A stretch of 64,000 nt of DNA, from the NCBI GenBank assembly GCA_963573305.1, contig OY754334.1:26281614-26345613 (forward strand), written 5' to 3'. The translations under genes were made by a program, and so were the position numbers. The stretch is from Pyrrhosoma nymphula (taxonomy: Eukaryota > Arthropoda > Insecta > Odonata > Coenagrionidae). Below are positions 12,101-24,230 of this stretch, piece by piece. The notes under the pieces were generated by a model. The model saw only the letters and a list, made by a program, of their open reading frames with translations. It was not told where the DNA came from and made no database searches. Position 1 is the stretch's first letter, and each line of letters opens with the position of its first letter.

Positions 12101-14116
12101 CGCTTACCTCTAATTCCCTTATTTACGAAACATTTTCCATCTGCTGCATTTTCATATATGTAATATTTATCACTCTCCTTAAGAGAAGGACACACCAGCG
12201 TGTCATGTAGCATTCTTATATTCTTGAAGTTAATGCTTTTTTTAAAAAAACGCTCTCAGTGAAATTCCCGGTGGGTGTAATATGTCTTAAAATATTTCCC
12301 ATAGAAATATCATAGAGGAATTTATCACCACAATTCATGTATGGATTGAGAACAGGAGAATTTAGGTATTAGTTATTGGATGAGTTAAACGTAAAATTTT
12401 AAATAATATGATTGAGTAGAAAGGTTTTTCATAAAAATCTGTGATGTTCAAACCCAAATGCTTGATAAAACAATGGATAAATTCAGTAAAAAATCGTAAT
12501 ATTACTAGTGCCGATTTTGTTTTCTTTTAATTTACTCCTCGTACATTCATTTACGCAATTGTCCACATAGGATTAAAGAATCTTTAAAATTCGATAGCAA
12601 ATCAGGAGTTAGTTGTTAATAGGACCATTCAAGTTATTTAATGAAAAGGTGTTTTGGTTTTTATTGTGTGAGGTGTTGAAGAATATCGGTGGCAAAGTTT
12701 CCAACTGAGTCCCTAATAAACTCCCAATAGAACCCTGAATTTTAAAATTTTACTCACAAGAAACTTTAATTGATATGAAATATGGAAGTTTCATTGTCAC
12801 TAAAAAGGACTCAGAAGCAATCCGTCTATTATTGATAACAGCAATTTCCATTATCGATGACATCTTAGCAGTCTACCTTGATCTACATAACTTACCATAC
12901 GCTATATGGCGAACTTTAAACATTTTATTTAAACGTTGATTATAAACACATTTTGGCTACCGTAAAACTCATTAAAGTAATAGTTAATATCCTTCCACGT
13001 ACATTTATACCTTCCCTCTACACTTTAAAGGGATCGTAAGAAAGTAAAATGGAAGTTATCGGGAACTTTACGGCCAGTTACTTAACGTTTCACCAGTAGG
13101 ATTATATAAATATAGAGTGACAAAAGACAGATATTTGGAAAAAAAGTAATTTATATGTATATAATAATTAAAACGTGCTTATTTCGTTTTACTCGATAAA
13201 TATTAAATATTCTATGGAATATGGCCGAGATCCGCGATTCCTGGAGTGGAATGGAGAAAAGGTTTCCCACGTCATCATTCGCAACTTAAGAAGCAAAATG
13301 ATACTTCGAGTCTCACTATCACTTCTCAATTTCCTATATGATTATTAGAGTGAGTTTTATTTCCTATCAAATCACGGGAGTTCCGTCATATATATCTTTC
13401 GGGTTTACAGAAAGTACAGTTTCTTTCAAGAAATCAACTGCATAGCCTTTCTTAAAATAAATGCCTGTGATTTGGTATTCTCCATGTTTATCACGAATTT
13501 ACAGAATACCAGTTTTGCCCTGTCGTGGAGTTTTTGTGATGCCAGCTCGCGTAATTAAATGGTAAAAATGACTGTAAATTCGTCACGTTAGTCCATTTAA
13601 TTCCTTCTATCGTGACTGCCATACAGCAATTTATTATATTCAAGACTCAAGGATTTGTGCGTTATTGCAATAATATACCAATAATGCGCTTTTTTAAACA
13701 TCTTTGGATCGATTTGGTGAGAGGGACAAGGGTTGATGTGGTGTCAGCAGTACTGACTTCCCATTTTGATGACCCATGGTCAAATTTAGGCAGATCTAGA
13801 GATAATTCCGCGTATAATCAATCCCTCTCGCGCGTCTACTTCTAGACAATATCCACCGGATGAGACGCTAAGCTGTGGACCCTTTAGTGTTTTTTTAAGC
13901 GTGGGCTGATACTTACACCGGGTTTCTCTCCAACCTTCCCCTATTTCCCAAAAAGTCCTCCCATTTAAAGCCTACTCACCTATTATTCATGGCGCATTGG
14001 ACCTCACCCGTAGGTCACCACCCAATAGATTAGACGACTTGCCTGAAGGTTAGAAGTCCTCATTAATTTCTTCAGTGGCTTCCATAACGTGTTTTATCGT
14101 TTCTGCCTCCTACCAG
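9161..14116. other. Intron, last part, up to the second exon
   Basis: Positions 9170-9920 are GC-rich. Overlapping open frames on both strands (for example 9663-9899 on + and 9707-10126 on -) reflect composition, and none has a motif. From 9950 to 14090 the sequence is AT-rich, and I see no gene or element. The intron ends in TTCTGCCTCCTACCAG at 14116. Confidence 0.5.
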
Positions 14117-14308
14117 GTGAGCGGGATGCTGCACAACACGGGTCAGTCGCTGGTGTTCCGAGTCGACAAGGACACCAAGCACCACGTGAACATCTCCGGT
14201 GGCCCCCTGGCGTACCGCTACCAATTCGAGGAGATCTACATCCATTACGGCCGGGAGAACCACCAGGGGTCGGAGCACCGCGTCCACGGCTACGCGTTCC
14301 CTGCCGAG
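14117..14308 (+). CDS. Next exon of the same carbonic anhydrase-related protein, covering the lost active site
   Basis: This exon has 64 codons, phase 0 at both ends. The acceptor is TACCAG (ends 14116) and the donor is GTGAGT (from 14309). It runs from VSGMLHNTGQSL through VNISGGPLAYRY and FEEIYIHYG to QGSEH and ends GYAFPAE. Aligned by eye with CA II, NNGHAF becomes NTGQSL (His64 to Gln), QFHFHWG becomes EIYIHYG (Gln92 to Glu, His94 to Tyr, His96 kept) and QGSEH keeps Glu106. The third zinc ligand (His119) would fall in the next exon, which was not found. Loss of one zinc ligand and of the proton shuttle predicts no CO2 hydration, as in CA10/CA11. The wording ISGGP..YRYQFEEIYIHYG is closest to insect CARP-A as I remember it. 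A frame on the opposite strand across the same bases is a shadow of this exon. Confidence 0.94.
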
Positions 14309-15766
14309 GTGAGTGTTTTTGTTTGTGAAGCCCTCGTCTTCCTTTCTCCTCTGCGCTGCGGCAGCGCCAACGACCCCCGCCGGGCGGAACGGACGGATAA
14401 CCACTTCATCCGTGACACGTGATGTAAACGGATTGACGGATGGACCGACAAAGGGAATCATATAAGACCGGCGAGGTCAATCATAAGGCTAGCGAACCGG
14501 ACCTAGCTGGACAATTCCTGGAGTCCAACCGACGCGACGATAAGCTACATGGAGCATATTTGGATGGATTTTATTTTTAGGGGTATTTAACTTGTTTTCA
14601 CCACGACTGTGTGATTGAAAACAAATACATAATTCCACCTCTTGGTTTATTTGTTTTAAAAACTCTGCGTTCGGTGAATACATGCGTTAACTTTTGAGAA
14701 CCAAAGTTAAGATGCAAAATATGCAGCTTATTCCGCGCGCAATATTATTATGAGCACTTCTTTCAGGCCATAGATCACCAGATTTTGACTTCGAATATCG
14801 CAATTATTGGCTAATTACTCACAAAAATAGGCGGTAAGATGCCTATATTTTATTTTATTAAATTAATTGGGATTTTATTCTTCCTATAAACGGTTTTACA
14901 CGAATATGTCATTGATATTATGTGGATAAATACTCTTTTTCACCGTGTTAATCCCATTCCCCCATTTAACACCATTTAATTTTAAGTTCTATTTGTGAGA
15001 AAAAAAGCACGGAAATATGACATTTTGTTGTTTTTATCTGATAGAGGACGTGCTTTTCTATTACCAGCCAGAATAGGAGTGAAATGACATGTTACGACAG
15101 ATAATGACATGTTATGTTAGAATGCCATTTTACGGGGGAAATGCTTCTTTCCATCTATCTTCGATTAATTTCTACTAGGAAGTAGAACTTAGAGTTTAAT
15201 CTGTTACTTATGCCTCACCTAACATGCTCTCAATGGCACAGATTATGAGTGTAGGCTGGCAATGGTAGTTCTCCATTCAAGGTGTTGAAGTTAGCACACA
15301 TAGCACATAATCGCACTTTAGCTCCCACGAACGATGTTTGATGGAACGATGTGATCAGGGAAAACGTTTGGTAACCTGCCGGTACGTAGCATTACTTAGA
15401 TTCACAACAGTCATGAACCATTTTTCTGTATATATTTATCTAGGTCGTTCTAAAAAGCATTTTAATATATAGGTTATTCACCTGCAGATTAATTAAAAAC
15501 GTTATAATATCCATTTTTGACGCAGTTACGGTAAATCAACACAAAAAAAAACAATCGTGAATATAATTATCAAGCAAAAAGAGATGTGTAAGGCGTGATG
15601 TTGTGGAATTTCAACATAATGTAGTATTGTTAGTTTTCATGGTTAATGAAAATAATTAGTACTTTTCTACAACATTTCTATCGTACGACGCGTTTCTTTG
15701 CGACTAGAAATAATATAATTCACATCTAAGATGTGAAGCCTGTAACTGTCAAGTTTATAAGGTATC
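14309..15766. other. Start of the next intron
   Basis: Begins with a strong GTGAGT donor. The first 150 bases remain GC-rich. The rest is AT-rich, with no feature recognised. Confidence 0.55.
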
Positions 15767-15949
15767 AATTTAAATTGTAATTTTCCACAGACACAGATTT
15801 AATCGACCTGGGTTTCGATGCACTGCATCACCATCTGGTACAAATCGTAGAATATATGTATAAATTTGGCCCACTGACCAAATTCTTCGCCACCTGCCAC
15901 CCTTTGCTCCCTCTCCACACAAGTCCCCTTCCCTTCTCCTGTTCCGCCT

Positions 15950-15964
15950 CCCCCCCCCCCCCCC
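15950..15964. repeat. Poly-C run of 15
   Basis: Homopolymer of C at the end of a pyrimidine-rich stretch (15900-15964). Similar C runs occur at 35164-35177 and 49857-49867. Confidence 0.95.
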
Positions 15965-16095
15965 GAGGTAATAGACCACTAGTTAGTCTCTTGTCGCCGA
16001 CGATGACGGCCTGACCGTCGAAACGTCCCGTAAAATATTTTGTGAGTGTCCTTTTTATTTTCGTGTGCCTGTGTTTTTAAAACTATATTTATATT

Positions 16096-16096
<1 letters not shown>

Positions 16097-16141
<45 letters not shown>
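16097..16141. repeat. (GT)n/(TA)n microsatellite
   Basis: A short GT run passes into about 19 uninterrupted TA units. A smaller TA run follows at 16287-16300. Confidence 0.95.
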
Positions 16142-16144
<3 letters not shown>

Positions 16145-16543
16145 CATATTATGCCAAGAGTGTGGCCGATAAAAATATAGAAACAAGGGAAAGACACAAA
16201 TTCAAACTTCCAATATTTCGGTGGTTTCCTTTTTTTTGTGTGTTCCTATATTTTTTAGCTTGTCACGCCTGTGACGCCTTAATTGGTATATATATATATA
16301 AATAAGAGAAGGTACAGGGGGAGGAAAGGGAAGTAGAGGGAGGGAGCGGGGAGTGGGAAGGGGGTAAGTTTACAAAGGGGTAGGGAGGAAGGGATGAGTA
16401 TTTGTTACCCGAAAATATGTTTACACATTTCAAATGTGAAATTCGAATTGAATTGAACTGAATGTCATGTACCTGATGATGACCCAGTGCATCAAAACCC
16501 GGTTCGAATAAATCTTAATCTTTGGAAAATTGCAATTTAAATT

Positions 16544-17108
16544 TCTGCATTTTGATTTTCACGGGTCTTCTATTGTTCAGCGCACATCCATTATGCTCCC
16601 GATCTGTCATGATGTGCGCTGCCTAGTACGCAGTGTCTGAAAATAACGGAAACCAAGTGCGATGTTGTGATGCGAAGTGATTGGGGCACAAGAGCAAATG
16701 GACGGCACCCAGTGTTGTTATAACTTTCATATAATTATTTTTTCTTTCAGAGGATACATGTCTATTAATTTGTAAATTATTTATCCTCTTTGCCAACGTT
16801 TCGCATTTTTATACATTCTTCTTCAAGGATAAAATGAAAACTATAGGGCGTATTAAATAATTTACAATTTAATAGACCTATACCTCCTGAATGAAATAAA
16901 ATATTTACGTAAAAAATATATTTTTTTTTAAAAACAACGTTTTTAAAACGGACCAAAAAGTATAAAATATTTCCTCCTAACCCCACGCATATTTATATCC
17001 CCATACAGATTCATAACCTCGTACATATTGTCCTGAAAATTTGTGATTGTGAATTTATTATCAATAGAAATACTTGCAAGATTGAAAAAGAAAATCTTGG
17101 GCACATGA
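16544..17108. other. Intergenic or intron spacer with a hairpin
   Basis: Contains one 10-bp perfect inverted repeat, AGCGCACATC (16579-16588) with GATGTGCGCT (16611-16620), loop 22. Otherwise AT-rich, with nothing recognised. Confidence 0.5.
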
Positions 17109-17635
17109 TAAAGGCCGCCACACACCGAATGCTATGCTAAGCGCGCTATCAGCTTTCATCACGTGTCTTAAGATCCCGTAAAGCGATTTCCCGCTGTACG
17201 TTCACACCAAATGCGAACCATACGAACCGATGCGAACTTCCCTAGCGTTATATCGCAAGGGATCGCTCGGCCGGCAATTTCCTATTCGCTTAGCTTTCAT
17301 GGCGCATGCGCAGTATCTATTGTGGTTAATGAGCGCTTTCGTCCCGCCAGCTCAAATACATTTTTAACCTACTTACAACAGAGCAATTTCAACTAAATTA
17401 CGTACATTAGTTTTGCACTCTATACGCATTGTAAAAAAATATATTTATCATTGCAATGACGTCAATATTAACGGAATAGTCAAGTGACAAACCTGAGAAG
17501 TGCGTTTTACGCTGTCCACCATCTTGCTACATAGCACGGTATGGTTAGCTTTTGGTGTGTGCGCGCACATAGCGGACGTCCGTTGCGATAACAGTTCTCT
17601 CGCTTAGCATAGTAATCAGTGTGTGGCGGCCTTTA
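17109..17635. mobile_element. MITE with 35-bp terminal inverted repeats (527 bp)
   Basis: The left end (17109-17143) begins TAAAGGCCGCCACACAC and the right end (17601-17635) is its reverse complement, with 3 differences in 35 bases. Both arms continue into CTATGCTAAGCG. There is no coding frame inside. The outermost TAAAGGCCG and an internal CACA also begin the MITE at 59187-59693, so the two probably used the same transposase. A target duplication is not clear: the bases next to TAAAGG / CCTTTA are ATGA and GACC. The superfamily is not assigned; PIF/Harbinger and hAT are the obvious options. Confidence 0.8.
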
Positions 17636-18729
17636 GACCATAAATGCATGAATAGTTTACCTAAGTCACTAACAATTTAATTGCACTGCAAATGATATGA
17701 ACTGATTTGTGAGTGGAGAGGAATCGTCTAAAAATATATTTTTTGTCACCTTCTTTCATGCTAAATTTCAAAGTGGATCTGGATCTGGAAAGTGGATCTG
17801 GATTTCTTCCTGGATCGTCTAGCATTGATACTGTCGTTTTGTCTACTTCTGAGATCCACTTCGGTATATATTTCAATCGTTTCTTTTTCCGCCGGTCGCG
17901 TTACATATCCGGAGGGGTGTGTTTTCGGAATCCCACTCGGGGAGGTGTAGCGAAGAAGCAGATGGTGGTTGCGCCTACTAAATGCCGGATCGGTTGAAAG
18001 GGAAGAGGGTGTAATGGGACGTGGAGTCGTGGGGGGAGTGTATGCTTGGTGGGAAATGTAAGGGGGTGTGAGACGTTGTCGTAGTGATGGGGGTGGCACT
18101 GTTGGGGGTCGTTGATGGAGAAGGAGGAGAGAGAGCGTTGGAGTGCTTAAGGGACGGAAGGGATGAGAAGGGGTTCATTAAAGGGGACGGATAAATTATG
18201 CGGGGTGGATGAAAACGGGGGTTTTCAAAGACGAAGAAGTAGAAGCAGGTGCGAATGGAGCGACGCGAAGCGGGGCGGTGGCGCATTAAGGGATAAACAA
18301 GCGAAGGCGGAGTGGGCGAACACATTCTGAGGGCGCATCTTCTCATCACTCCCCGAGCGGAGAGGAAATGACGAATGAAAGCTCGTTTCCTCCTCGCCGC
18401 CCCAATCGGAATTTTCGGAACACTTCTCGAAATCGCTATGTGCATACGGCACCTCTCGCTTGTTTTCCTGCGTCTTGAAAACAATTTTAGGTTTTGATAA
18501 ATAAATATACTGTCAGTTTTAATTAAACAAGACTACAGAGTTACGTTGTGTATCATCATTTTTAAGATAGTTTGAGCGAGATATTTCCCTAGTCATAATG
18601 GAGACCATATTTGAATTTTATTTTTTTTTAATTCAGCGTCTGTAAGAAGTATGAAGTAAATATTGGAGCACAAATAGCGCCAAAATATATTTTTTTGTTA
18701 TATATGGTTATTTTGTATAGTTTTATCAT
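17636..18729. other. Spacer with GC-rich, strand-asymmetric patch
   Basis: 17890-18450 is GC-rich and purine-rich on the + strand (GGGGTG-type runs). It gives long open frames on the minus strand (for example 17978-18484, very rich in Ser, Pro, His and Arg) that have no known domain and low complexity. I treat them as compositional. A duplicated GTGGATCTGGAT phrase lies at 17774-17801. Confidence 0.45.
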
Positions 18730-19930
18730 TGTCAACTCTCGATTATCCGTTCTAATGGATGCAGGACGAGGCACAGATAATCGAAAAACCCGGATAACCG
18801 AAAAACATGGAAAAAGTGGTCGTGATATCGACATTTCATTTCGTAGGATGGAAAATATTTCACATAACAGATTGCAGTGGTAACCACAAGACAACTAATG
18901 AAATACTAAATATTACTATTATTTCGAAAGGTAATAATATCGTAAACATTTATAAATTTATAGCTTCTAATCCTTGTAAGACAACATAGTGGGTACTTAC
19001 TTTGATTGACCAGGTTGATAATAAAAATCTGACATCGTGCTTATTTTCAGTAAATTTATGACATCAAAGTACTTATATAATACAAAAAATTGTTATATTG
19101 TGAGCCTCTGAAAAATATATGTGATATAATATTTAGATTTGGCATTAGTAGGATTAAAAATATTTCGCATTACAATTGACTGGAGGTGTTACGCCAAGAA
19201 AACAAGTGAATAACAAAATGCTAATTTTCCGGTTTATTTCGAATATCATGAAATATTCAACATTCATCTATAAATATTTTCTAATCTAATAAATAGTTTA
19301 TAATTCTTAAAACAAAAGATAATAGGCGCTTAACTTGACCATATAGATTTTTTTAAACAACAGCATATCTTGCGTATTTGATGTAAATGTAAAAATCATT
19401 ATCGAAGCGAATATCTGAATAGGGCACATTCTTTTATTGTGAATCTCGGAAATAACAATTTATTTTTTGCTGTTTACTTGATTTATTCATGTTTTCTTTT
19501 ATTGAAATTATTATTTTTCTTTTACTCTTCTTCCTTTTCGTATTTTGTAAACTCCAAGCGAAAAGCATCTGCGGCAGAAATATTGCCACTCAATCGTTCT
19601 CCCTGAATAACAATTTTAGGAATTCCATGTCGCTGTTTGAATCTCGTCAACCACCCAGAAGAATCTTTAAAATCCCCTTCTATCCCTAGAGACTCGTGAA
19701 AAAGTTTAGCCTGCTGTGAGCACATGGGGCCTGAGATGGGTATACCACTTGACCGTTTTTGATTGAACCAAAGAAGCATGGTGGAGTATAAATCTTGAAT
19801 GGTTGATCAATTCATAGTCTTACGCTTTGAGGGTCCCAAACCACTGTCCGAGGTTGCAGCGAACGAGTCTCTCCTTTTTCATTTCTTGTAATCAATTCTA
19901 GTTTTTTTAGCGATGGAATGGGCAATTTTC
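18730..19930 (-). mobile_element. Tigger/pogo DNA transposon remnant
   Basis: The minus strand encodes the N-terminal DNA-binding part of a pogo/Tigger transposase (see 19522-19779). About 750 bases farther downstream in that sense, the sequence at 18735-18800 (ACTCTCGATTATCCG..., then GATAATCGAAAAACCCGG and ATAACCG) has the look of Tigger ends, where CGATTATCCG-type repeats sit at and near the termini. The DDE catalytic domain is missing between them, so this is a deletion derivative or heavily decayed copy. The other terminal repeat was not found in 19930-20500. Confidence 0.6.
19522..19779 (-). pseudogene. Tigger/pogo transposase, CENP-B-type helix-turn-helix fragment
   Basis: An 85-codon open frame reads LLWFNQKRSSGIPISGPM, then QQAKLFHESLG, then GWLTRFKQRHGIPK, and ends in an Asp/Lys/Glu-rich segment before a stop at 19522. 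This is the second helix-turn-helix (HTH_Tnp_Tc5/CENPB) of Tigger transposases, where the usual wording is WF.Q.R..G.PISGP and GWL.RFK.RHGI. The frame breaks upstream, but MAEKRKK and KKTRIDYKK near 19890-19950 on the same strand fit the extreme N-terminus. The DDE domain that normally follows is absent. Because CENP-B itself came from this family, only the domain type, not a host role, is suggested. Confidence 0.85.
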
Positions 19931-22348
19931 TTCCGTTTTTCTGCCATTTGCATCGGATTTGTCAGAACGCGACACTACAGTAACAAATGTAACTTTGAAG
20001 TTATTGAGATTACCACACGAATGAACTGGCACAATCGTATCTGGTTAAAACAAATGACTGTTAAACGGCGAATAATGACCAGGGAGCACACATACTTTTC
20101 GTATTTATTAATTCAGGCTGAAAAGTAAGAACATACGGAACAATAAGTAGTTATTTTTAAGTATAATATAAGTTATTATATTTACAAGTAGTTTATTTTA
20201 AATTATTTCCTTTGTATATTTACTATTAGTTAGTTTTTTGACGAAATCTAGGTGTTATAAATTCCTCATTATATTAATATTCTCCCTCTGGAGTGCTCAG
20301 CCGTAACCTATCCCATGTAAAACAACTTGTATTTTCAGGAAAATTGCCCGAAAAGTAGTTCGGTAAGGGGTTAATATTTGGATATAATTTAAGAGATGGG
20401 AGTTTTTTCTTTTAAATGAGACCAAATTCATCAAATTCTAGGTAAAGTGATTTTTCGTTCAAACTACTGCAAGCAGTCTGAATAGTTTGTCATCACTTAA
20501 CAACAAGGTGCCAGCAGTGGAAAATTCAAGGAATTAGTCAAATGAAAAAAAAACTATGCTCAACTGCATTTCAAAGACGACTTCTTTTTTTCCCTCAATC
20601 TCCCCAATATTCCCTCATTTACCTTTCCGTACTCTCTCTTCTTCCCTTGCCATATGCTGTAAACCTGCTATCAATTTCTTTTTCTATGAGACTGTATCAA
20701 TTTGATATTAAACCCCGGGAATACCCATCGCCAAGATCGTCACACTTTGGTATCTAAATTTTTACAAGATAGTACCATAACTTGCTCATAGTGCTATCAT
20801 GCTAGGAAGCTAACTAAACAAGCAAAAAGTCAAGATACTCGAAACTGAAATGTTACATCAGGTTAACCAATTAACCCATTGTGATGAAATAAACAGCATA
20901 TTAATGGTTCTTTAGCGTTACGTGTCAAAAGAGGTTTTAAAAATGTTTATGATTTAGTTTAATATTTATTCTTAGGGGTTAGACTGAAAAACATCACGGC
21001 TTTTGTCGATGAGTAAGCAACCACTCTGAACGCTTTATACTTGAAAACTATGGATCGTATGAACATGAGATTTGAGAAAAAATACAAGTTAAGACGCATC
21101 TATCCTAAATGCATGTATGCAAGCTAAATTTTGTCACAGTAAAATTTATACCATATGTTGTAAATTATTTGACACTGCTGTTTTCAATACTTATGGGCCT
21201 ACGAAAAGTTTAAAAGCTTCAAGGACACCAGATAAAGCGGAAAAAATCAGTAAATCCTTAATGCTTCCTTAATGTCGCAATAAAAATTAAAATATCCGAG
21301 TTTCAGGGATTCATAACTCAAGGAGGTCCGTCGTAATTTCTTCCCTTTGTGAGCATTCAACTTGAACCAATCAATTCTCCCCTTTCCGCGATCTCTGACG
21401 TACTTCTCCGTTCTCTCTCGTCTTCCCGAAGACAAAAGCTTTCCTCACTGGATCGGTGAATCTAAGGGAACTAACTACTCCCTGAGTATCCACGCGCCTT
21501 CGATCTCGGTGGGGAAAGGTAAGGCCGTTACCTCGGCAACAAAGCCATCTCCTGACCCCAATTTCCTAACCCTCGATTCACCTGTAACAATTGAACTGTT
21601 TCCCCTTCCCCGCGTAGTCTTTTATTCTACACCTTAAGTCTTTGTTGATGAATTTGATTCAATTTTATCTTTATGATGCACATTTCCGAGAGAACCAATT
21701 TCTCATCGAACACTTCAGCAAATAATTTATTTTGGAGCAGATCATACTTTAATGCTGATAATGAAATGTGACTAATTTACAGAATGTAGTAGTAGTTACG
21801 TGAAATAAGATCACTCGGCCAGTTTATTTATTATAATTTTGAAGTTATTTAGATAACTGGGCTCTGATCCAGCCTCTCACATCATGTTATAATCTATGGT
21901 CGATATCATGATTGGATGGTTTTATTTTATAATTGCTTAAGTGAGTGAGGGACTCAAATGATTGTGGTGGGGTCCTCAAGCTCCTTCCTTTGGCCAACCT
22001 AAGAGATCTCAATAATGATAAACAGTCTGGGAAATGCACCATTTGGATTTTAGGTCGAGCTATCCATAGAAGTCTTGCCTGGCTTTGGTGCGAAAAAAAT
22101 CCTGTGATCCAGGTATTATTTTATGATACGTTGTAGTTATTCGAGTTATTTATTCGAGTATTTTTAATAAGTGGTAAAATTTACGTTGTGTATGAAGGAA
22201 ATTGAGGTACAATGACAACAAAGGTATAGAGCACTCGTAATTAAGTGCACTCGTACTAAAATGCACTTGCCTATAGAAGGGAATTGATGTGAGGTACTTG
22301 ATTATGAGCTATAAAGAAATCTTAAATAAGACTCTAATATTTAGTAGG
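19931..22348. other. Spacer, nothing recognised
   Basis: AT-rich. Open frames of about 60-90 codons (for example 21362-21637 on +) lack motifs. Confidence 0.5.
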
Positions 22349-22462
22349 GCGCCTTATGGCTACAAAGCTTGGACTATGAACGAGGAGGAAAATTTTAAGA
22401 AGATTGTTAAAAGGTTTCTGAGATATCGCTTTAGCGAAGGATGGAGGACAAAATATGGGTAG
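22349..22462 (+). pseudogene. LINE fragment, post-RT region
   Basis: In one frame the strand reads APYGYKAWTMNEEENFKKIV, then KRFLRYRF and WRTKYG before a TAG at 22460. This matches the conserved tail after the reverse-transcriptase domain of many arthropod LINEs, where LYGSE.WT is followed by a basic FERK.LR.I.G segment. Sequence to about 22740 stays purine-rich and probably continues the element in broken frames, but I cannot follow it with confidence. No ends are visible. Confidence 0.7.
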
Positions 22463-24230
22463 ATAGGAAAATGAAGGAAAATTCGGCAAATATAGTGTAA
22501 AAAGACTAGATGTTAGTTTGTGAGATTTAATGGTGGCAGAAGTTTATGGAAGACGCTATAAGAGGCAATTGGTTTCTAAAGTGAGTCATGATTGGTAAAA
22601 GGCTGACAAAGAGAAGGAAAAGATGTAGAAGAAGTGTTAGAATGTTGAATCACGAGAGAGAGAGATAGAATTTGAGATATGAAGAGCTGAAGATGAGGAT
22701 ATCACTGGGGTTATCGTGTCAGGGTTGGCTTAGAATGAACATAGAACGCGAAATTAACATTGAAAATATCATTCGTCTGGACTAAGACAATACGTCTTAA
22801 TGTGTTCTGAGTTCTCTCACCAATGTTGCCACCCAGACATCCACTTCCTGAGTGATTTACGGAGAGACTTTTTAGAAGCTATCTGCTCTCGTAGAGTACA
22901 GCGCATACAGCATACTTGCATTCTTCCGAATGACCCACACCCCTTGAGATTTTAGTTTTTTTAACAGTGCTATAGAAATGTTAATTTGTGGAGGTTTGGT
23001 CAATGTTTAAAAATCTGCCAATTTCCTTTTCTATTTAATTTATTGAACTTATTTTTATTATTTGTACTATTCATTTTAAATTATTATAATTGTTACTTAT
23101 TATATTCTTTAATCCAAATTATATAATTGTGTTTCCATTTTGACTTTCTTTTATTGATATTGGCGTTTTGTTACTTTGAAGATATCTTAGTTACCATCGC
23201 CATTATCAATGACAAGAAATAGATTTTCAATGCTCTCATCTTCGCCTTTATGTACTAAATTATGTATGAGTATAAACTTATTTATATTTATATAATTATA
23301 ACATATAGTAACTGTTTCCTTACATTGTGTTGTTATAGCCCTTATGATGCTAATATTAAATATCGAATCGTTGGCGAAAGGAAACTGACAAATGTTTAAA
23401 CACTGAACAACCCTCCGTAAAATACATACAATTATTTAAAAGTGGTCAAGAACAAACTCAACAAATAGAAATGTTCTATGACTGCAAATGAATTTGTTTC
23501 TGTGACGAAAGGATGCGCGAGGCGATCGAAGAAGTTAATCAAAGGAAAACAGAGAGGATGGAAAAAATAGGAGAATTGAGAGGAGATAGAGAGGAAAGGG
23601 GAACAGCCACTACGAACCCACACGCAAACCTGCGCGAACCATTTTACGCACACGAATTGATCCAGGCGTAGGTACGGCCTAAAAGTTCCTTCGGGCCTTG
23701 GAGGGGAGGAAACCTTAGACCTCCGGATTTGTGAAAACTTTCGCCAAGAAGTTCGCTCGAGTTTCGCTCGAGTCTTTCTTCGACGGAAATGGAAGGAGGG
23801 AGAGATGGAAAATTAACCCACCTTGGACCAACTCCTCTTCTCCCTCCTCCCTCCAACCAATCCCATCTCCCCTTCGCCCCTCCTCAAACCCAAACCTTCC
23901 GCTTCCTCCTGCGCCCCCACCATTCTTCACCGTAAAACCAAGGTGAGACTCGGAGAAGAGAGATAAGGAGACGGGGAGTGGGAAAAGGAGATCCAACCAA
24001 TATACGCACGATTTCTGATTCTAAAGGAGCGGAGGCGAATTGAGCAATCTTTAGCTCTTTAGCTGCTGTAATCATCATACGTTTACGCTTTCTTGGGCGG
24101 TTATTGCCCCGTTTACATAACTAGGGTAGTTTGTATTATGGTTAACATGGCGCCTCTAACTCTCTTTCGTTGATACAGTTTCCAGTTTATCGTTGTACAG
24201 CACTGGTGACTTCTGGTGAAGAGTAAGGAA
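22463..24230. other. Spacer with a GC-rich patch at the right
   Basis: 22463-22740 is probably LINE decay. 22750-23600 is AT-rich with nothing seen. 23640-23990 is pyrimidine-rich on + with overlapping open frames on both strands and no motif; it contains a local repeat of CGCTCGAGTTT at about 23754-23772. Confidence 0.45.

Larger units (their letters stand above)
15767..16543. mobile_element. Element with 75-bp inverted arms, Penelope-like candidate
   Basis: The left arm (15767-15841) and right arm (16469-16543) are reverse complements over 75 bases with about 13 differences. The outer ends are AATTTAAATTG and the inner ends are GTAC. Each arm holds the module ACC(T/A)GATG..TGATG-GAAAC-CGG-AATAAA (on the minus strand in the left arm, plus strand in the right). 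Between them lie a run of 15 C (15950-15964), another copy of the module (about 15998-16040), a long TA microsatellite and a G/A-rich stretch (16310-16400). Penelope-like elements are known to carry terminal repeats in direct or inverted orientation, with hammerhead motifs. No reverse transcriptase is present, so the class is an inference. Confidence 0.45.

Noticed and set aside
14072..14461. 129-codon open frame on the minus strand
   Set aside because: It is the antisense shadow of the GC-rich CARP exon and its flank.
16490..16510. Possible tRNA T-loop (GGTTCGAAT)
   Set aside because: No acceptor stem or anticodon arm could be fitted upstream; it belongs to the repeated module with AATAAA.
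17978..18484. Open frame of 168 codons on the minus strand
   Set aside because: Very rich in Ser, Pro, His and Arg, overlapping other open frames, in a strand-asymmetric GC-rich patch, and without any known motif.
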